DNA of 15,574 nucleotides from assembly GCA_964623885.1 (NCBI GenBank), contig CAZUVM010000222.1, positions 1-15,574 on the forward strand. Direction: 5' to 3'. The notes below the pieces were generated by a model, which saw only the letters and a list, made by a program, of their open reading frames with translations, was not told where the DNA came from and ran no database searches. This DNA is from CAZUVM01 sp964623885. Its GTDB lineage: Bacteria; Verrucomicrobiota; Verrucomicrobiia; Limisphaerales; UBA8199. Of this stretch, positions 13,723 through 15,574 are shown in pieces (within the stretch, counting starts at the first letter, position 1; every line of letters starts with the position of its first letter). The position numbers and the translations under genes were made by a program.

Positions 13723-15123
13723 ATGCCAAATCCACTAGCAGCCGGTGGCCGCGTTGTCGCGCGCGCCAGAGTCAGCTCTTTTACAGCGTTGGCTTCCATT
13801 TTCTTCACGCTCATTGCCCTCGCCTTATTTTTCCGCCCCCAATTCGCTTTGGCCGACGCCGTCACCCGCGACCAGGTTGCCAGCCAGGATACTGATTCCA
13901 AACCCAGAGTTTCCGGCATCGACGCCATGGAGCAGGAAGCCAATGCCCTGGCCGAAACCATCACCAACCAGATCAAGATGATGAGTCATGCTTCGGAAAC
14001 GAAGCCGGAAGCTCAACACAGCAACCTGCTGCTCGATGTCTTGCTGGTCGTTGGCGGGCTATTCCTCCTGCTAAAACTCGCGCTTAAGTTCGCTGAATTC
14101 GCCAACCGCCGCGATCCCTGGAGCGCCAAACCCACCAGCAAAGCCGACCTCGCCGCCGAGGAGAAATCGTTCTCCGAGTTTGCCGCGATATTCAGCAGTG
14201 GCCCGGGCCACCAGGAATCCGCTGAAGCCGCGGCCACCCACAAAGCGAAATCCGCCGCGATTGACATTCCCGAGGAGCCACCCCCGCCGCCGCGACATGG
14301 TCCCGATTATTTCCTCGTACAAACCGAAAAGCGCCTCGCCATCGTCCGCCACCTTTTCTCCGAGATCGGCAAGATTCCCGGCGAGGCCCCCCAACGCCGC
14401 ATCCTCAGCGAGCTTCGCGACGAAATCCGCGCGCTCCGCCGCGATGCCGATTTCCCGTCCGCTCGGCCGGTCTGGCAAATGGCTGCGGCCCTCGACGGCT
14501 TGTTGCACCAGCTCGTCGAGCGCGTTCATAACGCCACTCCCTCCGCCTTGCGGACCGTTGCCAGCGCCATCGATCTACTGCACGGCTTGCGCTTGCGTGG
14601 TCTCGACCCCGAAATGGCCACCAAACCGGCCGTTCGTCTCCTCGTCGTCGATGATGACGCCATCAGCCGCCACGCCATGGCTTTTTCCCTGAAGAAAGTC
14701 TTTAGCCCGCCCGACGTCGCCTCCGATGGAGAAGCCGCCCTGGCGCTCGCCGAAGCCAACGCGTACGACGTCATCTTCCTCGATATCCAGATGCCTCGCA
14801 TGGATGGTTTCGAACTCTGCTCGCGCATCCACGGCACGCGCCCCAATGCGACCACCCCGGTCGTCTTCGTGACCTGCCGTAGCGACTTCGAGGCCCGCGC
14901 CCGTTCCATGGTCGTCGGCGGACAGGATCTCCTTGCCAAGCCTTTCCTCACCTTCGAGCTCGCCGTAAAAGCTCTCACCCTGGTTCTGCGCCGGCGCATC
15001 GATGCCTGCACGTCGGCCCCCGCCGCCGCCACACCCGCTCCCACCCCTCCTACTCCGGAGAAATCCGAAGCCAGTCCGGAACCGGAGCTGGCCAAGTCCC
15101 TTGAGCCCGCAGGTGCCGCGTAG
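13723..15123 (+). CDS. Membrane-anchored response regulator without DNA-binding domain
   Basis: A 466-residue protein. The N-terminus has a hydrophobic segment (about 20-37; possible signal cut after ALA at 42-44), a polar stretch of about 60 residues, and a second membrane helix (LLLDVLLVVGGLFLLLKLAL, about 102-121). A charged linker and a Pro run (185-190) lead to a helical domain (about 195-300) that looks like a histidine-phosphotransfer bundle but shows no HxxKG-type phospho-His motif. The receiver domain follows (about 306-420): Asp310-312 acidic pocket, phospho-acceptor Asp354 in FLDIQMPRMDG, Thr384, and Lys406 in LLAKP. An Ala/Pro/Glu-rich tail ends it. There is no helix-turn-helix, GGDEF, EAL or methylesterase domain, so its output is probably protein-protein contact at the membrane. 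It almost certainly pairs with the kinase 60 nt upstream. Confidence 0.85.
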   Translation: MPNPLAAGGRVVARARVSSFTALASIFFTLIALALFFRPQFALADAVTRDQVASQDTDSKPRVSGIDAMEQEANALAETITNQIKMMSHASETKPEAQHSNLLLDVLLVVGGLFLLLKLALKFAEFANRRDPWSAKPTSKADLAAEEKSFSEFAAIFSSGPGHQESAEAAATHKAKSAAIDIPEEPPPPPRHGPDYFLVQTEKRLAIVRHLFSEIGKIPGEAPQRRILSELRDEIRALRRDADFPSARPVWQMAAALDGLLHQLVERVHNATPSALRTVASAIDLLHGLRLRGLDPEMATKPAVRLLVVDDDAISRHAMAFSLKKVFSPPDVASDGEAALALAEANAYDVIFLDIQMPRMDGFELCSRIHGTRPNATTPVVFVTCRSDFEARARSMVVGGQDLLAKPFLTFELAVKALTLVLRRRIDACTSAPAAATPAPTPPTPEKSEASPEPELAKSLEPAGAA

Positions 15124-15140
15124 AGGGTGTTTGGAAAACG
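15121..15140 (+). repeat. Imperfect 20-nt direct repeat, copy 2
   Basis: Matches 11259-11278 at 18 of 20 positions. It begins on the TAG stop codon of the response-regulator gene. Confidence 0.6.
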
Positions 15141-15150
15141 CTGACGGAGC

Positions 15151-15169
15151 GCGAGCGGTCCCCGCTCGC
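15151..15169 (+). terminator. GC-rich hairpin after the response-regulator gene
   Basis: The arms gcgagcgg (15151-15158) and ccgctcgc (15162-15169) form a perfect 8-bp stem with a 3-nt loop, 27 nt past the stop. No T-run follows, so if it terminates transcription it is not a canonical intrinsic terminator. Confidence 0.35.
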
Positions 15170-15203
15170 AGCGGCCTGAACGATGCCCCATGCTTAGGTT
15201 AGG

Positions 15204-15232
15204 GAAGTTGGAAGTTGGAAAGTCGGAATCTG
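15204..15232 (+). repeat. Heptamer-phased repeat (GAAGTTG type)
   Basis: Units gaagttg, gaagttg, gaaagtcg (8 nt), gaatctg follow one another. It is purine-rich on the + strand and lies downstream of a plus-strand gene, like the copy at 5993. Confidence 0.6.
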
Positions 15233-15263
15233 AGACATGTCTCGCTACCAGACATCTGTGTCT
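15232..15263. promoter_or_regulatory. Two adjacent dyads with AGACA half-sites
   Basis: A perfect 12-bp palindrome gagacatgtctc (15232-15243) is followed by agaca-tctg-tgtct (15250-15263). Both use the half-site AGACA/TGTCT, and their centres are 19 bp apart. They lie about 150 nt upstream of the pseudopilin start and could be an operator. A 64-codon minus-strand frame across 15245-15439 is open but shows no recognisable domain and overlaps the pseudopilin start. Confidence 0.3.
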
Positions 15264-15409
15264 GCTTTTGAGAAGTTCCTTCCCAACACATCCGTGAGAT
15301 TACGCAGCCTGTCGGACAAAATACCCTTGGCAAGCCAGATGCTCTTTTCAATCCAGATAAACGCGCGGATGTAGAGATGTACGAAGAGTTTTTGGGCTAG
15401 AAGGCATAA

Positions 15410-15574
15410 ATGAAGACCGCGCTGTCGGAACCAAGGCACTCAACTGCATCTAACGCACCCGCTTCATCCACCCGCAAACACCAGCGGGCGGGGACGCTGG
15501 TCGAGGTGGTGATGGCCACAGCCATACTTGCCATCATGGGTGCGGGGGTTGTCAGTTCGATTAACTACGGGATC
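15410..15574 (+). CDS. Pseudopilin (prepilin-type N-terminus), cut by the window end
   Basis: The first 55 residues of a pseudopilin, cut off by the end of the window. The leader is 27 residues, Ser/Thr/Arg-rich and basic (STRKHQRA), followed by GTLVEVVMATAILAIMGAGV, the hydrophobic processing helix with the T-L-V-E core. If cleavage follows Ala27, Glu32 is at +5 as usual but the +1 residue is Gly where Phe or Met is normal; cleavage after Gly28 would put Glu at +4. A ribosome site gaagg at 15400-15404 lies five nt before ATG 15410. The VEVVMATAILAIM pattern fits minor pseudopilins of the GspI/PulI or PilV kind, but the type cannot be settled from this fragment. Confidence 0.8.
   Translation, partial: MKTALSEPRHSTASNAPASSTRKHQRAGTLVEVVMATAILAIMGAGVVSSINYGI

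Noticed and set aside
15245..15439. 64-codon minus-strand frame
   Set aside because: No recognisable domain, no clear ribosome site, and it overlaps the start of the pseudopilin gene, which has one.

Overview
The window (about 15.6 kb, GC-rich) looks like chromosomal DNA from a Verrucomicrobiota bacterium, probably the Pedosphaera/Limisphaerales side. The signs are a sigma factor with a long membrane-anchored C-terminal extension, pseudopilins with 'AFTLIELLVVIAIIGIL'-type N-termini and a DG motif near the C-terminus, a giant secreted LamG/Ig-like protein ending in a '...FYRLQSR' tail, and many intergenic heptamer repeats and palindromes. The assignment comes from recalled family traits, not a search.

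Left part (43-5991, + strand): three tightly packed genes encode a membrane-tethered ECF-type sigma factor, a type II/IV pseudopilin and a 1052-residue secreted protein with two Cys-bounded LamG modules, four Ig-like modules and a galactose-binding-like module. They probably form one operon for a surface or secreted product. A GC-rich hairpin and a small Gly/Tyr-rich lipoprotein gene follow.

Middle part (5993-11224): an accessory-looking patchwork. It holds a DUF1801-type protein (-), a 151-bp composite palindromic element, a secreted protein with SGNA/TGNA repeats and a terminal FHYDE motif (-), a membrane-anchored protein of unknown function (+), a two-helix small membrane protein (+), an isolated phage head-tail connector-like gene (+) and a beta-carbonic anhydrase made as a lipoprotein (-).

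Right part (11225-15574, + strand): a possible 35-residue leader ORF overlaps the start of a 7-TM hybrid histidine kinase. This is followed by a membrane-anchored response regulator with no DNA-binding domain. The pair is bracketed by an imperfect 20-nt direct repeat. The window ends inside a second pseudopilin gene whose processing site is unusual.

The most distinctive non-coding signal is a family of 7-nt-period repeats at five places, one of them inside the phage-like coding sequence, plus the nested palindromic element at 6586-6736. The most distinctive protein-level signals are the sigma factor whose outer domain resembles a surface-protein beta-sandwich, and the two-component pair with no evident transcriptional output.
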